NCBI GenBank assembly: GCA_010093485.1
Contig: MU001504.1
Location: 379,769 to 443,768, forward strand
Reading direction: 5' to 3'
Length of the DNA: 64,000 nt
Source: Karstenula rhodostoma CBS 690.94
Taxonomy: Eukaryota; Ascomycota; Dothideomycetes; Pleosporales; Didymosphaeriaceae
A program made the translations under genes and the position numbers. The notes under the pieces are model-generated. The model saw only the letters and a list, made by a program, of their open reading frames with translations. It was not told the origin of the DNA and did not search any database. Shown piece after piece: positions 42,648 to 52,812 of the stretch (position 1 is the first letter of the stretch; every line of letters starts with the position of its first letter).

Positions 42648-44893
42648 CTACTGCGCCCCCTGCCCCTCCTTCGGCCTCTCGTTATCCTTCCCCTCCTTCC
42701 CATGCTCCAGCCCCGTGAAGTGATCATGCAGGAAATTGTCCACCCACTCCTCCGCCCCCTCAGCAAGGTGCGTCAGCCCCTGCCACCAGCTCTCCGCGGC
42801 GTGCGTCCCCGTCGGCGCAGCACTGGACGCAGACGAAGCTGCTTTGCTGGGTTGTGCGGACGCTGTCGAACTCGTCGGGGGAACCACGGCTTCTATGCTG
42901 GGCTGAGTGGACGCTGTCGAACTCGCCGGGGGAACGACGGCTTCTGCGCTGGGTGATGGGGACGGCGAAGGGGATGGGGACACGGCGACGGGATCGGCGG
43001 GCGTCTCGTCGGGGAGGTTGTCCTCGTCGGAGTGCAAGCCTACCGGCTTCAGGGGGAGGCGCAGCGTGCCGTTGTTGGCGAGTGGCGTGATGCCGATGGA
43101 GTCGCAGACGATGTTGTAGACCTCGATGTTTTCTGTGCATACGTTAGCGAACGCTCTTTCTTGCCCCTAATTCCCTTCGACTTACGAAAAGGTTCCACAC
43201 GGCTGTTCGGCGTATGCGGAAACGCGGGCCCCCGCGCGATGAAAATGGCTCGCATGAGTGGATGCTCGTGGTCGTACCCGTGCACGCCGCGTGGGTGGTA
43301 CGCATCGCCATTCTTCAGCATTTCCTGGACGTCGCCGTCGGCTTTGGCGATGACGGCCCACCCCGCCTTCGGGATGATCCACAGCGGGGCGATGCGCTCG
43401 TTCTGTGAGAAGTGGTAGCGCTCCGGCATGTCCTTGTCGCGGAGGTAGACTTCGATGTTGGTCATGTTGCGCGCGCGGTCGACGATCTGCTTGTGCAGGC
43501 GTTCGAGGTCGCTGAGCTTCTTCGGCCGGAGCCCGAAGTGCGGCCAGCCGTCGATGTGCTCGATCTCGGCGGGGTCGACGAGGTCTTCGAGCTGGACGAG
43601 GCGCGAAGTGTCGGTCGTGGCCATGCCGTGGTCGGACACGACTACCACATTCACAATGTCTGTGAGATTGCGCTCTTCCAGGCCTTTGAGAATGTCGCCG
43701 ACCATCGTGTCGGCGTCGTTGATAGTCTGTCGGATCTCGGTGCTGTTGGGCCCGTACTTGTGGCCATCGCTATCCACGTTTGGAACGTAAGCTGCAATGA
43801 GTTGGGGTCGCGGCTTGTCCGACAGTGCGCCTATGTCCATCGGCCCAGGAAGATCAAGCAGTCCCATGACGCGGTCAACCTTTCTGGGTAGAGCTTCCGA
43901 GCCGTTGTACTTGTCGACGTAGGCGGGATGGAATTCCTCAGAATGAACCTCTGACCCAGGCCACATGTGCACCGCAACCCTGACATCCTGCCGCTCAGCG
44001 GTCCGCCAGATAGGCTCGCCACCCCACCAGTACGGCTGGAGGGACCGCTCTGGGTCGGTGTAGTAAAACTCCTTCTGCAGTTCTTCATCCCAGAAGCTGT
44101 TACCCACAACACCGTGTGCTTCAGGGTACAGGCCAGTCGCCAGCGTGAAATGGTTGGGGAATGTAACGCTGGGGAAGCTGGGGCGCATGTACTTTGGTGA
44201 AATGCCCTCCGCAACGAATTTGCTGAGTGTAGGGGTCAAGCTGCGGTAGAGGAAGTCTGCGCGGAAGCCGTCGAGGGATATGAGAATCGTCGTGGGTGCG
44301 AAGAGGTGCGTGCCATTGGACATCATGGCCGCAGCGTTCTTTGGGTGCTCTGATTTCGAGGCTCGATATGCGGCGAAGAGGAGGGCAAAGAACAAGCCTA
44401 CGATACCCCCGTATACCCCTACACGGAGCCATGTGCGTTTTCTCCTGGTCTGCTCTTCGTTAGAAATGTTCCATCGTACAGAGTTGTTGCATACCTGTCT
44501 ATGCGCGCCCGCAGCCAACAACCTCCCCTCATCGCTCTCGGTCGAGCTCCGGTCCAGCGTCGGAGTAGATATGCCAACGCCTTCTTCCATCTCATACATG
44601 AGCGCGCTCGATTCGTCATTGTGTCCTCTCTTGCCCCTCTTCTTCGTCGGCGCATTCTGGTCCCTCTTCCCTATCCGCACGCCCTTCTTGTTGAACAGGC
44701 CACCCATGCCATCCTTCTGTGACAACAGCTGCTCTCTTTCATCTTCCGACTCCAGGATATCATGGTCGTAGTCGCCGTCAGACACCTCTGAACCGTAGCG
44801 CTCGTCGTCAGAGAGCGGGTCGATGAGGGTACGTTCGTCGGCGCTGTCCGAGTCGCGTCTTCGCCCGATGGTTTCGCGTGTAGATGTTGGCAT
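42648..44893 (-). CDS. Type II membrane nucleotide pyrophosphatase/phosphodiesterase (NPP family)
   Basis: Alkaline-phosphatase-superfamily ectoenzyme that hydrolyses nucleotide and related phosphodiesters. Three exons, join(42648..43132, 43186..44449, 44495..44893), give 715 residues. An acidic, Arg-rich cytoplasmic head is followed by one membrane anchor at about residues 142-160 (GVYGGIVGLFFALLFAAYRA), then the catalytic domain outside or in the vacuolar/secretory lumen. Metal and nucleophile sites: ISLDGFRADF, the Thr nucleophile in PSVTFPNHFTLATGLYPEAHG, YVPNVDSDGHKYGP, VVVSDHGMA and YDHEHPLMRAIFIARGP. The C-terminal tail is a (SP)n and Ser/Thr/Ala mucin-like stretch with a twice-repeated EAVVPPxSSTAS unit. 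An upstream ATG at 44917 would add eight residues. Intron 1 (45 bp) is in frame. Confidence 0.93.
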
Positions 44894-45330
44894 TTTGAAC
44901 GGCAAGGGCACGTTCACATCGCAGGGGAACAGAAGCGTCGAGTCGTCTTGTAGTTTGGGCGGTGCTGATCAAAGCATGCCGCAGTCCGCAGTTTCTTGGC
45001 GGCCTCGTTTCACGCGGCGAGGGTCCAGGTCCCTGCATGCGAGGTATGCACATCATTGCTATATTGAATGTGGACTACAAACTCACGTTTCGAACTGCGC
45101 TGTATTCTGGATGCCTGCACGAACTTTGAGTACACCGTGTTACCTCGGGAGGAACAATGCAATATTCAAGCCTTTTACTTAGTATTGCAGTCAGAAGAGT
45201 ACCCAGAGCATTCATCATCGGGACTCCGATTGAATTGGTGGTTCGTTGTTAAGCATTACAGTACGAATACAAAGGTATATGTATTGCATAACCTGGTGTA
45301 ACACAAGGTACTCAAACTCTTGGTCCTGAT
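44894..45330. other. Intergenic upstream of NPP gene
   Basis: About 440 bp between the NPP start and the 3' end of the next minus-strand gene. Presumed promoter. Nothing else recognised. Confidence 0.4.
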
Positions 45331-46626
45331 TCAGGGAATGTTAAGTATCTCGACGTCTCCGCCATCCAGCCATGCAGCCCCCGTACTCCACACTCGCCCA
45401 CCCGAATGCAACCACAGAGCCAGCCATACATGTTCGACAATCTCTCCCCAGCAGTAAAACCGGACTAGGCCTAGCTTCATCCTCATAGGGTCCCTGTGTA
45501 GAGTCACCCCCCATCCAAGCCTCCCACTTTCGACGTCTTTCTGGAGAAAGGTCCAAAACTGGTGCTGTACATGCTTCGGCCACAGTCGACACTCTACGCG
45601 CCAATGTCCTCTTTCGTCCGCTTCTAATGCTCTCAACGCCACCTTCGTCTTGAAACGTCCTGGGTTGTCTTGCTTCAACTTGTCGAGGTAAGGCGTGATC
45701 TGGGAGGGCAACCTGCCAGGGGCTATAATGGTAATCTTTGGAGGAGGCGGGCAGACTATGGATGGGAGAGAGTCGAAATCAACGCGATGAGCAGGGATTT
45801 CGGGTTGTCCTGCTTGGCTGATTTCCTTGCTCTCCGCATCCACAGAAATGATGGACTGTTGCGATGAGGGTGCCTGGATCGCCCCCGCAATTGCATTCGT
45901 CTTGAGCGACGTTTGAGTGACCGGCTGATCCTGATCCTGAGAGGCGTCAAGATGGGATTCGGCTTGCACATTTCCAGATGATGGCCCGAATGGAGTACGA
46001 TCGGTATCAGGCCCTGCCACCTCATTCGCGCCTAGCGTCACCTCCTGATCAATGGACTCATCTGCACTGTCCTCGGAAGCCTCTTCCGAAGTGGTAGACA
46101 TATCATCCGGAAGCTGGCTTTCCATAGCCTGGAAAGCTTGCTGGGTGTCTTCAATGAAAATGCTCCTCTCGGCTGGCGCAATCAAAACACTGGTACTTTG
46201 TCTGCGGCTTTTCGCTAAGCTTGGTTGTGGTGTCTGTTGCCCTTTCCATCTGCTCTGGATGCGCTCCAGTTGTTCAAGTCTGCTGATAGACACATCCTCC
46301 GGAGACGACGGAATTTCATAATCCTCAGAGTGATTTTTATCGCTAGATTGGTCTCCTGAATTGAGATGCGAAGGGAAACTTCCGTATGAGTCCATGCTGG
46401 TGAGGACTGGGACCGCGGTAGCAGGCCCAGTTGGTGGTGCTTGGCTCGATGCAGCGAAATTCGACTGGGAACCGGCAGGTACTGGAAGTGATTCTTCATC
46501 TGCCGCGCTTTCATCTGGTTGATGCGGCTCAAATGCAAGGTAGGCGTCGGCTAGCGATCGATACAAGTCATCGTTTGCTCTTGTCGCGGGGGTGGAGATG
46601 TGCACAAGCACTTCCGGTTTGTCCAT
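45331..46626 (-). CDS. Conserved fungal hypothetical protein
   Basis: Single exon, 431 residues. Two ordered ends flank a long disordered middle. The N-terminus EVLVHISTPATRANDDLYRSLADAYLAFEP is of a type seen at the start of uncharacterised ascomycete proteins. The C-terminal 150 residues start at PPPKITIIAPGRLPSQITPYLDKLKQDNPGRFKTKVALRALEADERGHWRVECRLWP and include HQFWTFLQKDVESGRLGWGVTLHRDP and VRFYCWGEIVEHVWLALWLHSGGRVW, a Trp-rich folded domain. The middle is Ser/Glu/Asp/Gln-rich with possible phosphorylation sites. It starts 240 bp from the divergent eIF3d gene, so the two may share a promoter. Function unknown. Confidence 0.75.
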   Translation of the reverse strand: MDKPEVLVHISTPATRANDDLYRSLADAYLAFEPHQPDESAADEESLPVPAGSQSNFAASSQAPPTGPATAVPVLTSMDSYGSFPSHLNSGDQSSDKNHSEDYEIPSSPEDVSISRLEQLERIQSRWKGQQTPQPSLAKSRRQSTSVLIAPAERSIFIEDTQQAFQAMESQLPDDMSTTSEEASEDSADESIDQEVTLGANEVAGPDTDRTPFGPSSGNVQAESHLDASQDQDQPVTQTSLKTNAIAGAIQAPSSQQSIISVDAESKEISQAGQPEIPAHRVDFDSLPSIVCPPPPKITIIAPGRLPSQITPYLDKLKQDNPGRFKTKVALRALEADERGHWRVECRLWPKHVQHQFWTFLQKDVESGRLGWGVTLHRDPMRMKLGLVRFYCWGEIVEHVWLALWLHSGGRVWSTGAAWLDGGDVEILNIP

Positions 46627-46865
46627 GGCGTCGAATGCTCCGGACTCGAGGGTGCAGCGCAGATTCCATGGTAGTTAAATTTTAACAGTCCAGAGTGAAG
46701 GTGGTCAAGGGTCACGGGCGTTGATGATGGAGAGGGGCATGTGAGATGAAAGGCAGCGGCAGCAGCTCGGATAACTAGCGCGTGCCAAGATTTTCTCCCA
46801 CTCGTCGTTTTCAGAATTGTGTTGCGCGCGAGCAAAACTGCCCCACGTTAACTCACCCACACATC

Positions 46866-48709
46866 ATGGCGCCTGTATCGCTCCTCGACCTCGTGTCGGC
46901 GCTGCCCGCGAAGGAAGCATGGGGACCCGACGTCTCCAGCGAGACGATGCTCGACGGCGTTCCGTATGCGCCCTACTCCAAGGCCGACAAGCTGGGCCGC
47001 ATGGCCGACTGGACAGACGGTAAAGACCGGGACCGGGGCGGCCGCCAGAACTACGGCGGACGCAACTACAGAGGTAGGGCCACTTCTAGCACGGAGCTGT
47101 ATCAACAGCAGAGAGCAGACTTGTCTAACATGCCCCTCAGACCAGCAGGTATACGGCGCGAACCAAACGACGAACCCGTTCGCAGTACAAATGGCCGAAG
47201 AGGAGGCGACCTTCTCCGTTGTCGACAACTCACGCACATCCGCCCGGGGCAGGGGCTTTGGCCGGGGCGGCGGCACTGTTTTTGGTCGTGGACGCGGACA
47301 GCGAGGCGGACAAGCACAGCGCGGCGGGCGGGGCACCTTCCAACGCGTTGGCGGCGGCCGCGGTGGACAGCAGTTCGACAACCGGGGCGGTCGGGGCGGA
47401 CGCGGAGGCCGTCGCTTTGGCCGGTGGGATGACAAGCCTCAGCGCAACCGCGATGCGTCTGTGCAGGTCAAGCCGGACTGGCAGGTGCTGGAAGAGATGG
47501 ACTTTGCGCGTCTGGGCAAGCTGAACCTGGCCACGGGCGACGGCGAGGACATCGACAGCTACGGCTTCCTGTACTACTACGACCGCAGCTACGACAAGCA
47601 GCCCGGCGCCGTCACGTCGCAGCGCAAACTCAACGTCCTCGAGCGCGCCGCCTACAATGTCACCACCTCCAGCGACCCCATACTCCAAGAGCTTGCCGAG
47701 AAGGACGAGGCTACCATCTTCGCCACCGACAGCATCCTCTCTGTGCTCATGTGCGCCACCAAGTCCGTGTACTCGTGGGATCTCGTCATCACAAAGAAGG
47801 GCAGCAAGCTCTTCATCGACAAGCGCGACAACTCGAATCTGGACATGGTCACGGTCAACGAGAACGCGACCGACGCACCGCTCGAGACCTCAGAAGGCAA
47901 CAAGGATACCATGAACAGCCCCAGCGCCCTCATGCTCGAAGCAACACACATTAACAATGTGTTCCCGCTCCAGGTCGTGAACGAGTCGCAGACCAACAAG
48001 GTTGAGATGCCCCACGAGCACCCCTTCTACAACGAGGAAGTCGAGAGCGACCCCCCGGCCTCCAAGGCTTACAAGTACCGCCGCTTTGACTTGTCTCTGG
48101 ACCAGGATGAGGACCCGCTGCACCTCATCGTGCGGACAGAGTTCGACGCTGTCGTCAAGAACAACATCAACGGCGAAGATCAGTACCTGATCATCAAGGC
48201 TCTCAATGAGTTTGACAACAAGGCTCAAGGCAGCGGTGGCGCCCTTGACTGGCGGACCAAGTTGGCCAGCCAGCGTGGTGCTGTACTCGCCACCGAGATG
48301 AAGAACAACGCCTTCAAGCTGGCTCGATGGGCGACACAATCTATCCTTGCAAAGGCCGACTCCATGAAGCTTGGGTAAGAACCCTCTAATCCTATCACAG
48401 ACATACAGACTAACAAACCCCAGTTTCGTCTCCCGCGCCAACCCCAAGAACAACAACGATCACGTCGTCCTCGGCGTGCTCACCAACAAGCCCCGCGACT
48501 TCGCCAACCAGATGGCCCTCAACCTCAACAACGGCTGGGGTATCGTCCGCACCATTGCCGACATGTGCCTCAAGATGGACGATGGCAAGTACGTGCTCGT
48601 CAAGGACCCGAACAAGTCTATCCTGCGCCTGTACTCTGTTCCAGAGAACACTTTCGAGGAGGAGATTGAGGAGGCTCCTATCCAGGAGGAAGAGGAGAAC
48701 GATTCTTAA
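46866..48709 (+). CDS. EIF3D: Translation initiation factor eIF3 subunit d
   Basis: Subunit of the eIF3 complex at the 40S ribosome. In its family it can contact the mRNA cap. Three exons, join(46866..47073, 47141..48374, 48424..48709), give 575 residues. The N-terminal part has the family's WGP..., [21 protein letters not shown] and NPFAVQ...[13 protein letters not shown]. Then comes an RGG-rich insert (about 105-160: [20 protein letters not shown] and so on), and the core begins [24 protein letters not shown]. The cap-binding fold contains [38 protein letters not shown] and [24 protein letters not shown]. The C-terminus [28 protein letters not shown] and the acidic tail are typical. Both introns have standard signals and the phases close. 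Confidence 0.96.
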
Positions 48710-49136
48710 TTCTTGGGACGTGTTACGATTTACGTACATGATAGGTCAGGGTGATTTCATGAGGGATGATGGGTAGACAAATACCACGAGCAATATGCTT
48801 CTTGTTGGTCGAATTCGAGTTTTTTTTTAGCATACCGCACTCAGCTACGTTTCTGCTAATATTGAATAGTGAAAATTCCTCCAGGTTGTGCTTTTTATTT
48901 ATACAGTACACGGCTAAGAGGTTCGGTACTGTAATGCTCCTCGTGGGATTGTACTCTAACTTTTGTCCTGGCGTTGTATTTGTTTCGCAAATATATCTGT
49001 GCATGCGGTTACGGAATCCATCTCATGCAGATGCATGCGCATCTATACGAACACACTGATCAGTCAGACTAGGTCAAGCGAGTGGCTTTTCTCCAGGCTC
49101 AAGCGAAACATCACTCCTACTTCGTACCCCGCTACG
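48710..49136. other. Intergenic 48710-49136
   Basis: About 430 bp of eIF3d 3' UTR and promoter of the HET gene. Nothing else recognised. Confidence 0.4.
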
Positions 49137-50969
49137 ATGGAACACGACGACTTCCCAACCACATACGATTACACTCCGTTACCGTCCCCTCGCCACATCC
49201 GCCTTCTCCACATCCATGGCCGTGGCAGCGAAGATAATACTGAAACCGCGACCTTTGAAATCCATGTCGTGGAGCTACCTTCCGATGAGAAGCCATTTGC
49301 ATTCGAAACTCTTTCGTATACATGGGGCGCTCCAAAGCGCGTGGCTTCCCTCTCCTTCCGCAACGAACCAGGCGTCATCGGTTTAACGCAGAACCTGTCA
49401 CAAGCACTCCCGCATTTAGCACGCACTTCAGACACGCGCTACATCTGGATCGACCAGCTATGCATCAACCAGAACGACCAACAAGAAAGATCCCACGAAG
49501 TCAGCATCATGGACCAGATCTATAAAGCCGCCTCCCGCGTAATCATCTGGCTCGGTCCCGCCGACGAGTCCTCTATTGCAATCAAAGAGTGGGTGGGGGA
49601 GTTAAACTCGCTCCTCACAAGCCGCGACGACGCCTCGAGAACCATCCCCACCCGCGAGGACTACAACCCCAGCGTCCGCATGCTCGTCGTCCGCTCCACC
49701 TGGCTCGACCCCCAAACAGACACTAAATTCGCACCTGCAGCCCGCCGCTTCTGGGGCCGTCCCTGGTTCCGTCGCGGTTGGGTGGTGCAGGAGCTCCTAC
49801 TCTCCCCCGTCGTCCTCTTTCTTGCAGGCCCCGACACATTCACCATGCAGAACCTGTCCGATCTCCAAACGCTGCCAGCGGACATGGCCCTGCCGCCCAC
49901 CGTGGGCGACGACAACAGGGATAACACCTCCGCGTACAACACACTGCTAAACCTCAAGCGGTTTCCCTTCACAGACACACAGCCGCGCAGGTTCCTGATG
50001 TACATGGCCGAAGCCGCGAGCTCGTTCGAAACAACCGTGCTAGTAGACCGTCTCTGTGCGTTTCTGGGGCTGTTGGAAGGCTCCTACTTCCGGCCTGACT
50101 ACACGCGCAGCGTAAGGTGGAATTTCACGGCGTTTGCGGCGAGCCTTGCAGCGCAGTATGGCAGTCTAGACTTCCTGTCGCTGTGGGCTGCGAATATCGA
50201 TGCGAAGGTTGAGAGTACACCAGAGGCGCTGAGGGGATTCCCGAGCTGGGTGCCGTCTTGGACGTGGCTGCCGCTGGTCGCGCCATTCCGCCTTGCCATT
50301 GGGGCGACGCGTTCGTTTTTCACGACGGTGGGGTGGGATGCTGCACGGGGACGGAGGCATGTACACGACCAGCGAGAAGATGCGGAGGAGACGGAAAGAC
50401 TCCACGTCCGCGGCAAGATTATCGACTACATATCATGCATCAGTGAAGCGAAGATAGACCGCTACTTCTCCGACGCGGATGAGGCATATATGGACTCCAT
50501 CGTCGCAAAAATCCAGGCCAATCTCCCCAACTCATCCTTCGAAAGCTGGACATGCGTGGACCTTGTAAACTTCCTGAACAACATTTCCGCGAACGGCCAT
50601 GCCCCCAAGGAATCTGCAGAGATAATTCTTGGCATAGAGAAGAAGCAGTGGAGTACAAGCCTCGTCGACAACGTGGGGTACAACGAAGCGCTGTCCACAC
50701 GGCTGACCATCGGAAGGGGGAGACGCTTTGCTACAACCCACCACGGAAGGATGGCACTTGTGCCGTTCATTGGGAGCCGTCCGCAGAATAATGAAGAGAA
50801 GGGCTCGGCGATCGTGGTGCTGCATGGCTGCATTGTACCGATTGTGCTAGAGAGAGTGGGAGAAGGAAACGCGTGGACGGTGGTGGGAGATTGCTATGTT
50901 GAGGGTGTTATGCACGGGGAAGCGGTATGCTGGGCTGATAATGACGCGGAGGAGTTTATTTTAGTTTAG
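49137..50969 (+). CDS. Heterokaryon-incompatibility (HET) domain protein
   Basis: Member of the fungal HET family, some of which trigger cell death upon fusion of unlike strains. Single exon, 610 residues from the ATG at 49137. The three HET blocks are clear: FAFETLSYTWGAPKR (about 55-70), LSQALPHLARTSDTRYIWIDQLCINQNDQQERSHEVSIMDQIYKAASRVIIWLGPADESS (about 90-150), and FWGRPWFRRGWVVQELLLSP (about 200-220). The C-terminal two thirds (including GFPSWVPSWTW and RLTIGRGRRFATTHHGRMALVP, then WTVVGDCYVEGVMHGEA near the end) is the usual variable half that ends HET proteins. There is no NACHT, repeat or transmembrane partner domain. Self/non-self role is inferred from the domain alone. Confidence 0.9.
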   Translation: MEHDDFPTTYDYTPLPSPRHIRLLHIHGRGSEDNTETATFEIHVVELPSDEKPFAFETLSYTWGAPKRVASLSFRNEPGVIGLTQNLSQALPHLARTSDTRYIWIDQLCINQNDQQERSHEVSIMDQIYKAASRVIIWLGPADESSIAIKEWVGELNSLLTSRDDASRTIPTREDYNPSVRMLVVRSTWLDPQTDTKFAPAARRFWGRPWFRRGWVVQELLLSPVVLFLAGPDTFTMQNLSDLQTLPADMALPPTVGDDNRDNTSAYNTLLNLKRFPFTDTQPRRFLMYMAEAASSFETTVLVDRLCAFLGLLEGSYFRPDYTRSVRWNFTAFAASLAAQYGSLDFLSLWAANIDAKVESTPEALRGFPSWVPSWTWLPLVAPFRLAIGATRSFFTTVGWDAARGRRHVHDQREDAEETERLHVRGKIIDYISCISEAKIDRYFSDADEAYMDSIVAKIQANLPNSSFESWTCVDLVNFLNNISANGHAPKESAEIILGIEKKQWSTSLVDNVGYNEALSTRLTIGRGRRFATTHHGRMALVPFIGSRPQNNEEKGSAIVVLHGCIVPIVLERVGEGNAWTVVGDCYVEGVMHGEAVCWADNDAEEFILV

Positions 50970-51520
50970 GCCAGAGAAACGAAAGACTGTCTCACAGTCC
51001 AGACCTCTAACCTAACCTTGGAAGACCCAGGGCACGTGAAACGAAAGAATCAGCAACGACGCAAGAGAACATTGTCCACGAGATCATGGTATGCATGAAC
51101 CCGGTAGCCCAACCACATCCCTGTCCATACTCACATCCTTACTTCCCCGCACGGCGACAGCCGAGATATCCACACCCAATCTATATGAGTATTGGAATTT
51201 CCTGAAACGGAACAGTAGTGATGCTATTTTTGCGGCTCTGGTAAAACTGCTGTCGGGTGCAGTGAGATCTACGTTGGACGTTTATCGATTTACAAGGTAC
51301 CATAGTCAAGTCGAACCATCTCGTGATGCCGGCCGCTGAATAGCGGCAGATATGTATCACCATACTCATAATATGCGCGATATCAATAAGTCTCGAAGAA
51401 TACTATAAAAGCTGGATTGAATTCCACTTCTACTACACCACTCGCACTCTCAGTCCAGAACTATAGAGATCCAAATCCACACTCGCTCCTCCCCAACCTT
51501 TCCCCCACATTCGCTACACC
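50970..51520. other. Intergenic, promoter of BYS1-like gene
   Basis: 550 bp with no recognised gene. It ends in a TATA box and pyrimidine-rich leader before the BYS1-like ATG. Confidence 0.4.
51404..51410 (+). promoter_or_regulatory. TATA box of the BYS1-like gene
   Basis: TATAAAA about 111 bp upstream of the start codon at 51521, followed by a CT-rich leader, the usual layout of a strongly or conditionally expressed fungal secreted-protein gene. Confidence 0.45.
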
Positions 51521-52167
51521 ATGCACTACACGTTCGCCGTCTTCACCGCCCTCACCTCCTCTGCTGTGGCCGTCGGCAACGCTGTCGTCCTGAACAAATG
51601 CAGCAGCCCCATCTACGCATGGTCCGTTGGCTCCTCCGTCGGTGCCAAACAGACCATCGCTACAGGTACATACAGAGACAGACTCCGATACCATATCCAA
51701 ACCATCAAAGATCTTCTCTAATGGTGCCAGGCAAAAACTTCACTGAGGCGTTGCATAGCGATGCCACATCCGGCGGCATCGCGCTCAAGATAACGACTGT
51801 GGACGACGGCCTGTACACTGGCGCGCCTCAGCAGATCTATTCGTATAGTCTTGATGGGGCGTCGGTTTGGTACGTCATCCCTTTCTCTTTCCCCCTTCGC
51901 CATCCAATCCCACATGCATATCTTCTCTATCATTATCATACACCGCTACTAGAGTATCCGCCCAGCAGAATTTTGGGTGACGTTTACTAACAGTGGGATA
52001 GGTACGACCTGAGCACCGCATTCGGCGAGCCGTTTCTTGGGAAACGCGTTACAGTTACGAGCAGTGGGAGTCCAAGCATTGACTGGCCGAAGGGATCGAA
52101 TCCGGGGGGAAGCCAGGTTAAGGTTGGGTCGAGCGGGCAGGATGTTGTGTTTACGGGGTGTGCGTGA
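51521..52167 (+). CDS. BYS1-domain secreted protein
   Basis: Small extracellular protein of the Blastomyces yeast-phase-specific (BYS1) family, whose biochemical role is not known. Three exons, join(51521..51665, 51731..51869, 52002..52167), give 149 residues. A signal peptide (MHYTFAVFTALTSSAVAVG) precedes NAVVLNKCSSPIYAWSVGSSVGAKQTIATGKNFTEAL, the family opening with its conserved Cys. Then come GGIALKITTVDDG, QQIYSYSLDGASVWYDLSTAFGEPFLGKRVTV and the terminal DVVFTGCA with the partner Cys. Introns of 65 and 132 bp end at CAG and TAG and keep phase. The fold is likely a beta sandwich related to thaumatin-like proteins. It may be an effector-like or cell-surface protein. Confidence 0.87.
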
Positions 52168-52812
52168 TTGTGAGAGTAGGGTGGGTTGAAGGTTGCATCG
52201 AGGGATGGAGTGGAGATACGGGGTTTGGTTATAGGTGTGAGAGAGACGAGGTTGTGTATGGCTTATGAATAATATGTGGCGCTCCATGAATTTCTGCAAT
52301 GTTTTGCCCAAATAATGGGTACGACGCGTATCCTTTGCCGTTTGCCTGACAGAGACATCCGGAGTTTTGACAAACAATCGTCCAGTTTTCCATCGCCTTC
52401 AAACGAGCAGGTACCCATTAAGATTTGCCTCTGCACTGTATATTCACTTCTATTGAGCTCTTATCCCGATACTTCATAAAGTATCATACACCATGATCGA
52501 ATGACACTAAGTACTCCTATTCTATACGCATGTGTGTCAATGAGGTAGCTCGGGTCCAAGTATGTGTCTTTTACTGGAAAAGTGATCGCTGCTTCGATTC
52601 ACCGCGTTAACCTCCTCGAGTATACGGTATAACTTAGCGTACTATAGCGCAGTCGCGACTCAGTATATAGAGCCACTTCTCGTGTACCCTTGCTCTCTAG
52701 ACTCGTCGATATGTCTCATGATCCCCCGGATCAGTACCGTCGCGGGGTACATTAATACCTTGAAGATGAACCTGCAACGTCCCGAGAATCAACTCCTGTA
52801 GGCCCCTCGGAT
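52168..52812. other. Intergenic 52168-52812
   Basis: About 0.65 kb between two plus-strand genes. No gene recognised. The sequence is richer in A/T than neighbouring genes. Confidence 0.35.
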
